A stretch of DNA of 31,297 nt from Schoenoplectus triqueter (lineage: Eukaryota > Streptophyta > Magnoliopsida > Poales > Cyperaceae), in assembly GCA_964058805.1 (NCBI GenBank), contig CAXKVV010000056.1, positions 1 to 31,297 of the forward strand, in the 5' to 3' direction. Below are positions 11,168-21,648 of this stretch, piece after piece. The notes beneath the pieces are model-generated. The model ran no database searches and was not told the DNA's origin. It worked only from the letters and a program-made list of their open reading frames with translations. Position 1 is the first letter of the stretch. Every line of letters begins with the position of its first letter. Both the position numbers and the translations under genes were made by a program.

Positions 11168-11317
11168 ATGGCTCACCGAAGAGGAGGCTTTTACCGATTG
11201 TCAGGTGCCCAAATTGCTGCGGAATCTAGTAAAAGGCTTGTGAATACTTTCGTAGCAAATTCAGAAAGGATATTTTACAAATGCGAAAACTATAATAAAA
11301 CTATGAGTTTTTATTGA
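11168..11317 (+). other. 49-codon open frame, possible gene fragment
   Basis: The frame opens with ATG (MAHRRGGFYRLSG...) and ends at TGA, in a patch less AT-rich than its surroundings. It contains NSERIFYKCENYNK, which weakly recalls the second half of a GRF-type zinc finger (R-x-F-x-x-C-x-x-Y). The expected CxCG half is not in this frame, though RCPNCCG can be read in another frame just upstream. It could be a decayed gene piece or coincidence. Confidence 0.2.
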
Positions 11318-11390
11318 CCCGACCCAAAAAGGATATTTTACAAATGCGAAAACTATAATAAAACAGTGAGTTTTTATTGACCCACCCGAC
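11265..11390 (+). repeat. 63-bp tandem duplication
   Basis: Two consecutive copies begin AAAGGATATTTTACAAATGC at 11265 and 11328 and differ at only a few bases. The period is a multiple of three, but the frame through it is stopped by TGA. Confidence 0.9.
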
Positions 11391-11409
11391 GGGTTTACAT
11401 GCACAAAAG

Positions 11410-11568
11410 GACTTTACATGCACATGGACATGGGTTGTTTCATGGCTTTCGATTTTGACCAGCAAATGATGTCATTGTTTATATTTAGATTTTAAAAAGA
11501 TACAAAGTGATTATCCCAATATCAAACTCCATTGACTTAAGAGAATGAAGTACAAAGAAGATGGTTAT
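11410..11568 (+). repeat. dispersed 158-bp duplication, copy 2
   Basis: Nearly identical to 8636-8793, same orientation, 2.8 kb away. It begins shortly after the 63-bp tandem pair and ends where a truncated hAT-like element begins, which suggests a repair or template-switch junction. Confidence 0.85.
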
Positions 11569-12012
11569 ATGAGCCGAGTTTGAGTTGAGGTTGGTCTGAT
11601 TTGTGGCTCGAATAATGATAGTTTATATACTCATTTTTTTCTATCAAAATCTAATATGATAATTCATTTCTCATTATTTCTCATCATCTCACTATCTCAG
11701 CGGTTTAATGATTTATCTTATTCACTCGTGACTCAACTCGCATATCTGACTCGATAGTTTTTGTTGGTCTATCTGTTCAAATTAGTGCAGCAAATATTTC
11801 ATTGAAAACATACCTTATTGATATATCAATTTATTCATCAGTCTTATAAATATACTAAATCTAAAATATCAAAGCAAGTCATTATACATACATTGACTCG
11901 TGAACCATCACGAGTTCGGTTCTACTTGACTTGAATTTTCATAAGTCAAATTTAAACTAAATCTGACTTATTCGAACTCAAATCGTTTACGGCTCTAGTT
12001 GGCCACCTCTTA
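11569..12012. mobile_element. hAT-like element remnant, left end truncated
   Basis: Read inward from the right, it starts AAGAGGTGGCCAACTAGAGC, similar to plant hAT MITE ends. GAGCCG...GAGTTTGAGTT-type sequence near 11570-11590 mirrors the right subterminal GTAAACGATTTGAGTTCG. The outermost left end and a target duplication are missing, probably lost at the junction with the 158-bp duplicate. Confidence 0.5.
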
Positions 12013-13104
12013 GTCTTCTCGGAAGAAAAACAAAATAAAAAAAAATTAATAGAAAGAAACTAAACCTTGAAATTGAACATTATCATCTTTATTCATAATT
12101 TCATATTCAGTACCCTGGTCTTTATTGCTCCATGTTGTATTTAAGACAATGCATTAAACTACATACGAAATGGGGGCTTGACAGCATATGCCACCAAATA
12201 AATTTCAGTGAAGCTAACGGTTTTTCAGTCCATCTATCGTATGGGCAGGCCTGACCTGGCACTGTGCGCACACTGCAAACATGGGAACGCTTTTATGGTT
12301 TATACTATTGACGATTATGTGATGGGTCCTCCAACTAACTCTTAAAAGGGCCCATCACATATTTTTTCTAGCCCAATAAATTGTGGGCCTATCTGCTATT
12401 TGTAGCCCAATACGGGGCCTGCAACTGTAAATCAAAGATATTGAATTTTTGTACGAGCGGTCAGAGAGGCATTTATTAGAGTAAATGATAAAATGGGGCA
12501 CAGATTGCTACTATGAAGAAGCTCAATCTCTGAATTGAATAATTAACCTGTCTTGGGATTTTGGTCAATGTCATTTTCCGGTGTGATAAAAATTTACCAT
12601 GAAATCAATTTTTTTTCGTTTTTCCTATCATATTCTTTGGAAATATGATTTGGCTTTTGCAGTCTGATATATACCAGGCAGTAAGCTAATTGAACCGATA
12701 AAACCGTACTTCTTTAAATAACTGTCAGTGTACTGGTTACATTGACATTACTTGCAGCGCTGTATTATAAGGTACTGGCAAGATAATCGGCAGTGACCAG
12801 CTCAATAGCCCCCAATTTCAGCACACATTTGTCTAATCATTAATCAAGAATTTTTTATGTACCAGAACATGACACCCAACTTATACAGCCAAACCAACAA
12901 CAACATCAACTAATAAACCTTTTCTGTTTAGTACAAATTATGATTTATGAAGTTGATTGCATACATTTCAGATATCTTGGTTCTAATCTAAATGCCTTGA
13001 AACAATTCCCGTGACTTATTGCCACTTTATCAAATTAATTAACCAATCATCATTACTGATTTTAACACAAGATAATTGAAGAATCTCAATTAAGATAGGA
13101 AGCA
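12013..13104. other. unassigned non-coding DNA
   Basis: No gene is supported. It includes an imperfect inverted repeat: ATGTGATGGGTCC (12317-12329) and GGGCCCATCACAT (12348-12360), 12 of 13 paired. Several GGCCCA/GGGCCT motifs lie near 12345-12420. These resemble TCP site II elements but have no gene beside them. Confidence 0.45.
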
Positions 13105-13173
13105 CTATTTTAAGAGTAATAATTATAATATTAAGAACTTTGCTCTAATATTATAATTATTGCTCTTAAATAG
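13105..13173. repeat. long AT-rich hairpin
   Basis: A 29-base arm (13105-13133) and a 28-base arm (13146-13173) are inverted copies except for one mismatch and one extra T, with a 12-base loop. It could be the remnant of a small MITE or fold into an RNA hairpin if transcribed; no transcript evidence is visible. Confidence 0.8.
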
Positions 13174-14398
13174 CGTCACACATTAAGATAATATGGAACT
13201 AAACTATCACCTACTTGTTTTTTAATAAAGATGTAGCTTTAAATAATCATAAAAAATCTCTATCTGGATTTTGAATCTCAGCATGGACTTTGCTACTGGC
13301 TCAGATTATTCACCTATTTTTTCTTTTTATTTTACCCCCTTTGATAAATATAGTACAGTTAAAGTGGAATAAAGATTAAATCGCCTTAAAGCATTGGTGT
13401 TTGATAGTAGTGAAGTAAATAAATGAAATAATTTATGTAAAAAATGTTGAAAAAAAATTTGGTGACATAATTTCAAATACCTATGAAATTATTTTAACTT
13501 TACGTCATCTTAAATTACTTACATTGATATTTTAAAGCGTTTTAAAGTGCTTAAAATATTTCTACTGCGGCTACTAAACGGGACAATAGTTTACCAAACA
13601 CTGTATCCTTTTTAGATTTTGTCCCTGCGATAAGTAATTGAATAGAACCAACCTTTAGCCTCCAGCAGCCTCTTTTTATATCCGACCATGTGAAATTCAG
13701 ACTTGTCGTACAACTTGAACATCTTATATCTAATGAAAATTGCACGATAACACATGTTTCGTACAACGACTTCGTTGTTCTTTTTTTCTTTTTTATGTTT
13801 ATCATTGAAGAAAACCAGAAAACAAGAGAAATGTCCAAGTAATTTTTGTTCCATAAAAAATAATAAGTTTCCTAAGATTATCATATTTAGAATGAAGTAA
13901 AAAAAAAATGTTTCTCATAGCTTGCGTCATGAAGTGTTCATAAAAGAATTTGAAAGAAAATATGATCTTGTCGGTTTTTATACAAATATAAACCGACAAA
14001 ATGCTTATCAAGCTCATTTTTTAAGTTTAATCCATAAAAGAGAACAAAGGCCGTGAAGACATCCCAAAACATATTCAATATTTTGAACTTATTTTGACAA
14101 CCAAATTAAAATAGACATTATGATTTTAATTAACTTGTAATGTATAGTAAAATATTTATATATTTACACATTATAACCTTCTCGGTTTTAAAACATCATA
14201 ATTTAGCCAAAAAGTAGGGAGTTTGAACTGTAATTCTCCAGTTAAATTTAAATTATATATTGTGCGCAACTTACTGCAAAACTTGCTGCATATTGAGATA
14301 AATTTATACCGCCGAAATTAAATGGCATGAACCGCACGACATAAAACCTAACGAGCACAATTCCTGGCCTCAAATGGAGTAGACCTAGCATTCTTTTT
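13174..14398. other. unassigned non-coding DNA
   Basis: Three overlapping minus-strand frames (13551-14017) overlap each other in different frames and have no recognisable domain. GGTGTTTGATAG near 13397 and, inverted, AGTGTTTGGTAAAC near 13600 may be ends of a decayed hAT-like MITE. A small hairpin with TTGTCGGTTT/AAACCGACAA arms lies near 13968-14000. Confidence 0.4.
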
Positions 14399-14752
14399 TG
14401 CTACGGATGGCCCGTTGGTTGTAAGCCGTTTTTCTATTTTCAAAGTTTAAATAGTTAATCTGATTGTTTAAAATAATTTTTATATGAAAATTTAATTGTA
14501 AACTAAAATTTATATATTTTTTAATAATTATTATTATTTATATAATTAGAAAATCATTCCTTTAGAATGATTCATAATAATTAAATAAAATAATTCTCTA
14601 ACTATCTAAAATAATAATAAAAAAAATGTAAAGTTTGGTTTGCAACTAAATTTTCAATGAAAGTCATTTTGAGCAGTCGGATCGATTATTTAAACTTTAA
14701 AAATGAAAAATGATCCGTATTACACAGGTTATCCGTGCTATAGCACCATAAC
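14399..14752. mobile_element. MITE with long inverted arms (family C, copy 1)
   Basis: Arms of about 100 bp are inverted copies, including TTTCAAAGTTTAAATAGTTA on the left and ATTTTTAAAGTTTAAATAAT read inward from the right. The right end reads inward GGTTATGGTGCTATAGCACG; the left end is eroded. Related sequence occurs in the sucrose-transporter intron at 22741-22930 and, more distantly, at 30864-31255. Confidence 0.65.
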
Positions 14753-15399
14753 CAAACTCTTATATTTAAATATTTAAAATAATAAAATATATGTTCAACA
14801 TGAATAAAATATGAACAGTTTACATTACAAATTATACCTTAATATCAAAAAACTAATTCAATTGACTTATATTATATTTTTTTCTAAAATCAATGTGATT
14901 TAACTACTACTATTGAGATTAATCTAACAATTAAAAATAAGATTATAAAGTATGCTATAAAAAACTTAAAAATTATCTGATTTACAACATATTCGGATTC
15001 AAATTTGAATGGTGTAAGATTTAAATGCAAATCTGAAAATGTAAACGAACCATTCAACCTTGTAAGAGTTCAGAGAGTTACAAAGCATGATTGAAACCTA
15101 ATCCTCATCAATATGTGCTCAATTTATCAAAAACACGACGACTAGAAGGTGCACCAGTGATTTCGTATCCGGTCAAAATCTTGGTTAATTGATCGAAGTG
15201 GGTAGCTCCAGTAGACCCATGGAGGAAATCCGGCTTTGAACACATGCACTTGGCGAGTACTTAGCTCATAGGCAGTTAATTTATTTTCCCGTGGTTCAAA
15301 TTCATGCTCAAACTCCTCAACCCAAAGTCAGAATCTTTCACTCCAAGCTGATGCTCTTCTTCTTCTTGATCCTCTTCATTAGTAAGGAGATGCACTGTT
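14753..15399. other. unassigned non-coding DNA
   Basis: AT-rich to about 15060, then more balanced. No gene, RNA gene or complete element was recognised. Confidence 0.45.
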
Positions 15400-16110
15400 G
15401 GATTTTTGCATTGGTGGCCCGGCGCCCTAAGGTGCCTATCCGCCCTTGACTCTATTTTGATAGCTTAATTAAGTCTAAGGGAAATTGGCTATCTTGTGAG
15501 ACAAACTTTTCTACTCCTAGCTCACTCCCGACTAGTTATTGCGGAGATTCCCTTGGAATTGGAAGAATATGTTTGTATTTGATTAGAATTTTTCTGAGAT
15601 TTCACCCTTTACTAATTGACTAATAAGGGCTCATGAGGTGAGTGATTCTTTCTTTTCGACTAGAGTGCTCTTTCCAGCACAACTAATCACTCACTATATA
15701 TGTGAAAGCCTATTCGTTCTCTTCCAAATCCATGTGCTAATTCATCGACTGAAAGTAGTCTTGAAAATGGGCATCTACTCCAACAATGGAATCGATCGAC
15801 TATGGCTATGGCTGACAAGGAGTCAAGCACCGGCATAGGTGTAACGTTGTGTTTAAGGTAAGCTGATATGAGTTTCGGGATAAGCTTTTTAGCACGGTCA
15901 GTATCTCACGATCAAGATTCCGATAGAAAACCTAGCTTGCCCAAGGCGCGAAGCGGTGACCCACCTTCCTAAAGACCTGAGGACCTAAGAAAACAATAGA
16001 AAACTTTGGTAAAGACGCTTGGCTTCTGAAAATGAGCTACACCGCACACAGTCTGGCAATAGTTCTCGTAACAACTAACGGTAGAAGTTATCTTTTTTCT
16101 TAGGATACTC
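15400..16110. other. possible organellar DNA insertion (NUMT candidate)
   Basis: This block is clearly less AT-rich than both flanks and has the even composition and short-motif style of plant mitochondrial intergenic DNA, for example GGCGCGAAGCGGTGACCCAC at about 15944 and CAAGGAGTCAAGCACCGGC near 15817. The 66-codon frame at 15638-15838 has no known domain. Borders are approximate and set by composition only. It could also be an unrecognised transposon interior. Confidence 0.35.
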
Positions 16111-16274
16111 TTAAACCTTTAGGTCCGTTTGGCAAATTAAAGAATAACTTTGAAAGAGTGATAATTTTGGAAGAGTGATAGAATAGTATTTTTTGGAAGA
16201 GTGATAGAAAAATGTGGTATTTTTAACTATTCGGAAGAGCGAAAATATCGTTTGGCAGTTGTTACTCAGAATAG

Positions 16275-17252
16275 TTAAAATATGAATAATTATGATACTA
16301 ATAATGATGATGATAATAATAATAAAAGTAAAATAATAATCATAATAGTAAGATAATAATAATAATAAAGTAATAAAAATTAATCATAATAAATAATAAT
16401 ATTATAATAAAAATATAAACATAATCATAATATAGTAATATAATAATAAAAAATTATAATTACAATCATAATTATAATAATATAATAATCATAAGTAATC
16501 ATAATTTTAATAATATAATTATAATATAATAATCATAATCATAATCATGATAATAATAATTATAGTCATAATCATAATAATATAACCATAATCATAATCA
16601 TAATAATATAATAATAAAAATATAATCATAATCATAAAAATAATTAAAATAATTATAATTATAATTATAATAATATAATAATAAATTAATCATAAATATA
16701 ATCAACATATAATAATATAATACAACATAATAAAATAATAATAAAGTAATAAAAAATAATTATAATAAATAATAATATTATAATAGTAATATAATAAAAA
16801 TATAAACATAATCATAATATAGTAATATAATAATAAAAAATTATAAGTACAATCATAATTATAATATAATAATAATAAGTAATCATAATTTTAATAATAT
16901 AATAATCATAATCATAATCATGATAATAATAATTATAGTCATAATCATAATAATATAACCATAATCATAATCATAATAATATAATAATAAAAATATAATC
17001 ATAATCATAAAAAAAATTAAAAATAATTATAATTATAATAATATAATAATAAATTAATCATAAATATAATACAACATATAATAATATAATACAACATAAT
17101 AAAATAATAATAAAGTAATAAAAAATAATCATAATAAATAATAATATTATAATAGTAATATAATAAAAATATAAACATAATCATAATATAATAATAAAAT
17201 AATAAAAAATTATAATTACAATCATAATTATAATAATATAATAACAATTAAC
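16275..17252. repeat. A/T-only satellite-like array with ~370-bp period
   Basis: Nearly 1 kb of TAA, ATC and TAATCA-type motifs, almost without G on the plus strand. On top of the short motifs there is a long period: the landmark ATAAAGTAATAAAA occurs at 16365, 16741 and 17110, spacings of 376 and 369 bp, and the text between landmarks is closely repeated. The minus-strand frame inside it (17017-17247, Tyr/Asn/Ile-rich) is a product of this composition. Confidence 0.9.
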
Positions 17253-17944
17253 TGCCTTTGTTGTTTGTTTGTTTGTTCAATTTAATTTGTTAGGTCTAAT
17301 TGATTTGGTTGAAGATATAATTAAACTTTTTGTGAACAATTTAGACTTGTACATAAATGCCTGTTTATCAGGTCAAGTTGGCCATGACTACTACCTGAAC
17401 AATGCTTGTTTAGTTCAAACTTTAGATGAAAATTTTCTAAAATTGTTAAGAATTTCAGTCTTTAATTTTGTTGTATGGATGTGATTATTGTTCAAAGTTA
17501 AATAAAAGATGTATGTTGTATTGCAGTGAAGGATGAGATGGAGATCTATAGTGAAGGAGAGTAGATTACGAAAGATCAAGTTAGGAGAATGGAGAGAAAT
17601 TAGATTAAACTTAAAAAAGGATTTCATAAATTGAGTGTTTTTATCTCTTGGCTTATCTCTCTCACTTTGTATATGGCTAGTAAGCTCTATGGGGGGAATG
17701 ATTTTGCTAAATAGAAAAGTTACAAATCAGTGAAAGAGATGATCATTTTAAAATAGATCTTCTGAAATGTTATAACGATTTAAGAATCGTTATAACGGTT
17801 TCGAAATGATAGTTGTTGGATCTGATTGAGCTGAATCGTTATAACGATTCACTGAACTGTTATATGTTTCATAAATCGTTGCAACGATTACTTAACTGTT
17901 ACACAACGATATGCTCTGGCTTCTTTGAGAATTTTTCTACTTTA
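17253..17944. other. non-coding flank with GTTATAAC palindromes
   Basis: No gene is supported. The 8-bp palindrome GTTATAAC, usually inside CGTTATAACG, occurs at 17769, 17789 and 17838, with decayed variants to about 17910. The same motif appears on the other side of the solo LTR, so the two flanks were once one sequence. It may be part of an older retroelement. Confidence 0.55.
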
Positions 17945-17949
17945 GAATA

Positions 17950-19680
17950 TGTAACATCCAAAAATAGTATGTGAAATGTGTTGGGGTAAATTTATTTGAT
18001 GTATTTCATAATTTAAATAAATTTAAGGGGCTAATATTATACAAAAATGGTACGCCACGGTGGTGCATCCTTGAGTGACACGTGGTTGTGAGGAGCCTAT
18101 TGATACCACCGCCAATAAAATTTATGTATATCTCTCTTGACTCTCTAATCTGCGATATATATATATAAAAAAAAAAGAAACAACTCAACCTGCCTAAACA
18201 AGGCACGTGTTGCTGAGTTAATCCTCAGCCCTCATGACCATTTAAAGGACGGATCTATCTCCATGGTGATGAGGAGGAAAAATAAAAAAATAATAATAAA
18301 AGGAAAAAGAAAGAGGAATCGCAAGACAGGAGAAAGGAAATTTTTAGTCTCTGACGGGAGCACATTCCAAATCGAGTATTGCAAAAGAAGATTGGATTTC
18401 GAACCGGGAACATCAGGATGGATTCAAGTATCATCAATTCGAATTGAATCGTGAATTAAAATCATATTCGTATAAGCTAACCGAAATTCTCTATAACTTA
18501 TATTTCCTTTTATCAATTTTGTTTAGATTGATTGAACTATGACCTGAGATAAAGATAAGATATCTTAATTATCTAAATTATTTGAATTTTGAAAATAGAA
18601 TTATTAATTGTCATTTATGCATATTCAATATCGATTTTGAAACTTTGAATGTTGCATCATATGCATGATACACAATAATTGAATATGAATGTATCATTTT
18701 GTCTGGTATTCGTTTAAAATGTTCTTGTAGTTGAACTTTTTGTGTGATTTGGACACGTGGATGCTACAAAAATAAACTCCTGCGTGGGGTACCCTATGGG
18801 TCTGAATTTTATATGGAAAAGTAATATATACATGGTAAAGGGTTGCAACCTGTTCTTGGAAAACAGTTCACTATGCATACTGAATTTGCCTCTTATTGTA
18901 GCCTAGTACCAGTTGGACAAGAGGGTTATATTATTTATTCTAGGCCTATGCATTGCTGGACTTGTCTATGGGCCAATTAACTTGATATGTCCGAATATCT
19001 TTTGCTTGATGATATGTCTGAATGATTTTGCTTTGCATTTGAATTAATCTGATCTAAATTGAAATCAGACTATTAAGTGGTATAAGCCTATGACACATTA
19101 GATGTGGGTTGAGAAGTCTGAACACATCGGATGTGTGTACCATGATGTTTAATTTATGTCAGTTTACCAATATATCTGATACGAGCTATGTGATTTTTCG
19201 ATTGTCTCTGTTAATTAATATTCATTTGAATCATGTTATAGAATACGTATATTCATATACATGCATTATAAATCTATATGTTATGTTAATTACAATACTG
19301 AATATCATCTATTTTGAAATAGGAAATCTTGCATAATATTTTTGATATTTGATACATATAAAAGTTGTTTGATAAGAAAAAATTTCAGTCTAATTGTAAA
19401 AGCACTAAAAATTTCTATTTTACTCTGAATATGTATTTTGAATTTTAATTTTTTTATATAGATTATTTATTTGATTGAAATGATAAAATGTATTATTCAA
19501 TATATATACTTGTTATAGAGAAATTGCGTCGTAAAATAACCGGTTACTGAGCTTTATAAGCTAACTCTGTTTTGTTATGTTTTTGTTGTTTTTCTTTTCT
19601 GTTGGCGACTTAGGTTGGCTAGCCGTCGAATGGATGCAGAAGATATTAGTTCTGTAGCACCCCGGTCAGGGGGTGTTATA
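17950..19680. mobile_element. solo LTR of a Gypsy-type retrotransposon, 1731 bp
   Basis: The segment is flanked by identical 5-mers GAATA at 17945-17949 and 19681-19685. It begins TGTAACATCC and ends GGGTGTTATA, a decayed form of the TGTAACACC...GGTGTTACA inverted ends common in plant Gypsy LTRs. There is no second LTR, primer site or internal domain, so it is best read as a solo LTR left by unequal recombination. Small open frames within it (18006-18206, 18255-18454, 19109-19336) are not credible genes. Family assignment is from the end motif only. Confidence 0.75.
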
Positions 19681-19685
19681 GAATA

Positions 19686-20744
19686 TTTTTTAGTATTGAG
19701 ATGAACCGTTATAACGGTTACTGAACCGTTATAATGATTTACTAGGCAAAAACATTTTCTTTGTTGTTTAAACTCAATTTATTTTAACCAATTCAACTCA
19801 GTTTGAGTCTAACTAAACTTAGACCTAATGCAGTCTTAATTATGCTCTTATATTCCATCATTAATCTTGGTTTTTGTGCACTAATCCATTTTATATCTTA
19901 ATCTTTGCACAAAACTCAAACAAGACAAATGTAAATTTCAAAATTATTTTGTAAATTGACAAATCAAAGAAGGCATTTAGTAATTCTAAATATATGAAGA
20001 TAGTATCGAAGATATAAAAAGATTATAAAAAATGACTATTATGTAGGATACTTTAGAGATATTTTATCGAATGTATATATTTTTAGGGTCTAATATTTTT
20101 GCCAATCTCACTGAAAGTAAAATGAAAGTACTTTGTAATACTTTCACAATTTAGAATGAACTCTTACAATTTAGTTGCCCCCGTAAGACAAACATTAATA
20201 GTTCAATCTTTCGTGAGGAAAAAACAAATATGCCCTTCAAATAAAGTTACAATTATGTACTAGAAATTTACTAGAAAGAAGCAGAACATGAGAATGTACA
20301 TGCACTTGAGCTACAACATGAATGACATGTAAGAAAATATTTTGCATGCTAAATAGATATAAAAAAACCCATAGCTGTATAGTAAAACTGTAAAAATAAT
20401 GAATGAACATGAATAACTAAAGCATCTATAACAGTAAGCACTAAAACATCCACAATAATAGTTAAGACTCTAAATAATGTTAATGGTGAATATAATAGGT
20501 GTTTAAGCATTGTATTAAAATAAGTATTTAATAATAAGTGTTAATAGTGAATACAAACACAAACTTTAACCAAAAAAATATTAATGTTGTATTCAAACAA
20601 TAAGCGCTATAATCCCTAAATCATCCAAAAAATTAAAGCACTAAAAGTTCATACAACAGCTAATTATCCTGAAAGTATCCCAAAGAAATAAAAGCAGTAT
20701 AAGTTCTTCTCTGAGTTAAAACAATAACTAATTAATTTGACTCC
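19686..20744. other. non-coding flank, continuation of the pre-LTR sequence
   Basis: GTTATAAC recurs at 19708 with a one-base variant at 19728, matching the left flank of the solo LTR. The rest is AT-rich with no recognised gene. Confidence 0.5.
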
Positions 20745-20833
20745 TCATCATCACTGACCTCATCTTCCTCACTATCGGTTTGGAATTAAAATCAAAGATG
20801 AGGTCAGTGATGATGACTGACCTCATCTTCCTC
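20745..20833. repeat. 22-bp perfect inverted repeat plus 18-bp direct repeat
   Basis: Bases 20745-20766 and 20795-20816 are perfect inverted copies with a 28-base loop. Overlapping the right arm, ACTGACCTCATCTTCCTC at 20816-20833 repeats 20753-20770 directly. The unit sits at the edge of a GA/CT-rich patch (about 20820-20960). It lies inside a 101-codon minus-strand frame (20728-21033), where it gives two copies of KMRSV. Confidence 0.85.
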
Positions 20834-21477
20834 CCATGCGTGAAGGAAGGAGGCGAGAGGGAAGCTAGAGTTTCCCTGCTAGCATTGCACACAGGAGAGA
20901 GAGAGAGCGAGACCATTGAAGAGAAGGAATAATGAGAAATAAAAGAGAGGTTCTCCCCTAAAGTCTGACGAGGAATAAGTAGTTTTATAAAATCAGATTT
21001 AATTGACATCCATCTCTTATAACTGATGAACAAGTAGTTTTAGATTTGAATTCATATTTTTTTCCCTCATCTTTTATATAATTTTTCAAGAAATGAGTAC
21101 TAATTAGTTGGTAGATGCATTACTCGAATCTTTCAGTTTAACATATAGAGAAGTCATCTAAATCAACCAAATTAAAGACTCCTTCGTTTATTCAGAAAGC
21201 GTGACAATAAATGATGTAAAGCTCAAAATCTAATCAACGTATGAAAATTTTCATGATATTTTGTAGTAATATAGAGTCCTAAAACATGAGCTGATATAGC
21301 TAACATACCTGCCGAAACTAAGACATACTCCCTTCCAAAGAATAAAACTATAAAAAGGAAAAAAGAACGAAAAGAAGAACTATATACCTACAATATTATA
21401 AATATTTAATCTAACAAAAAGAACATATGAATGAATATGAATGGGCAATGAAATAGCTGTAATTATTGAAGAGTCAT
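20834..21477. other. region downstream of the sucrose transporter gene
   Basis: The part nearest 21477 is the likely 3' untranslated region of the minus-strand gene; AT-rich sequence within 100 bp of the stop offers several weak polyadenylation elements, none decisive. The GA/CT-rich patch at 20820-20960 resembles a plant gene leader on the minus strand but leads to no supportable coding region. Confidence 0.4.
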
Positions 21478-21648
21478 TCAACCGAATCCATGAAAACCAG
21501 CAGAGCTATACGAGTTGGAAAGCTTAGGCAACTTTAGCATTGCTAATATGCCCGCAATTAAGGCAAAAATTGCAGCCAATGCGAATGCTGGGATATTCCC
21601 CCCGCCAAAAAGTGCATCCCAGGGACCAGCACCAATGGAAACAACCAT
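21478..21648 (-). CDS. SUT4: SUT4-like exon 14 (residues 544-599 and stop)
   Basis: MVVSIGAGPWDALFGGGN, the last membrane span, and a short tail ending SSAGFHGFG before TGA. The tail matches rice SUT4-type proteins as I remember them. Confidence 0.96.
   Translation of the reverse strand: MVVSIGAGPWDALFGGGNIPAFALAAIFALIAGILAMLKLPKLSNSYSSAGFHGFG

Noticed and set aside
13551..14017. Three overlapping minus-strand frames
   Set aside because: They overlap in different frames, are low-complexity in part, and resemble no known family.
15638..15838. 66-codon plus-strand frame in the possible organellar block
   Set aside because: No known mitochondrial or nuclear protein pattern; probably chance in less AT-rich DNA.
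16129..16270. GGTCCGTTTGGCAA, typical of MITE ends, beside the A/T array
   Set aside because: The matching inverted end is not visible on the other side of the array, so an element enclosing it cannot be shown.
17017..17247. 76-codon Tyr/Ile/Asn-rich minus-strand frame
   Set aside because: It lies entirely in the A/T-only tandem array, so its composition is a by-product of the repeat.
20728..21033. 101-codon minus-strand frame containing two KMRSV copies
   Set aside because: The internal similarity comes from the DNA-level inverted and direct repeat. No known domain, and no splice or neighbour context.
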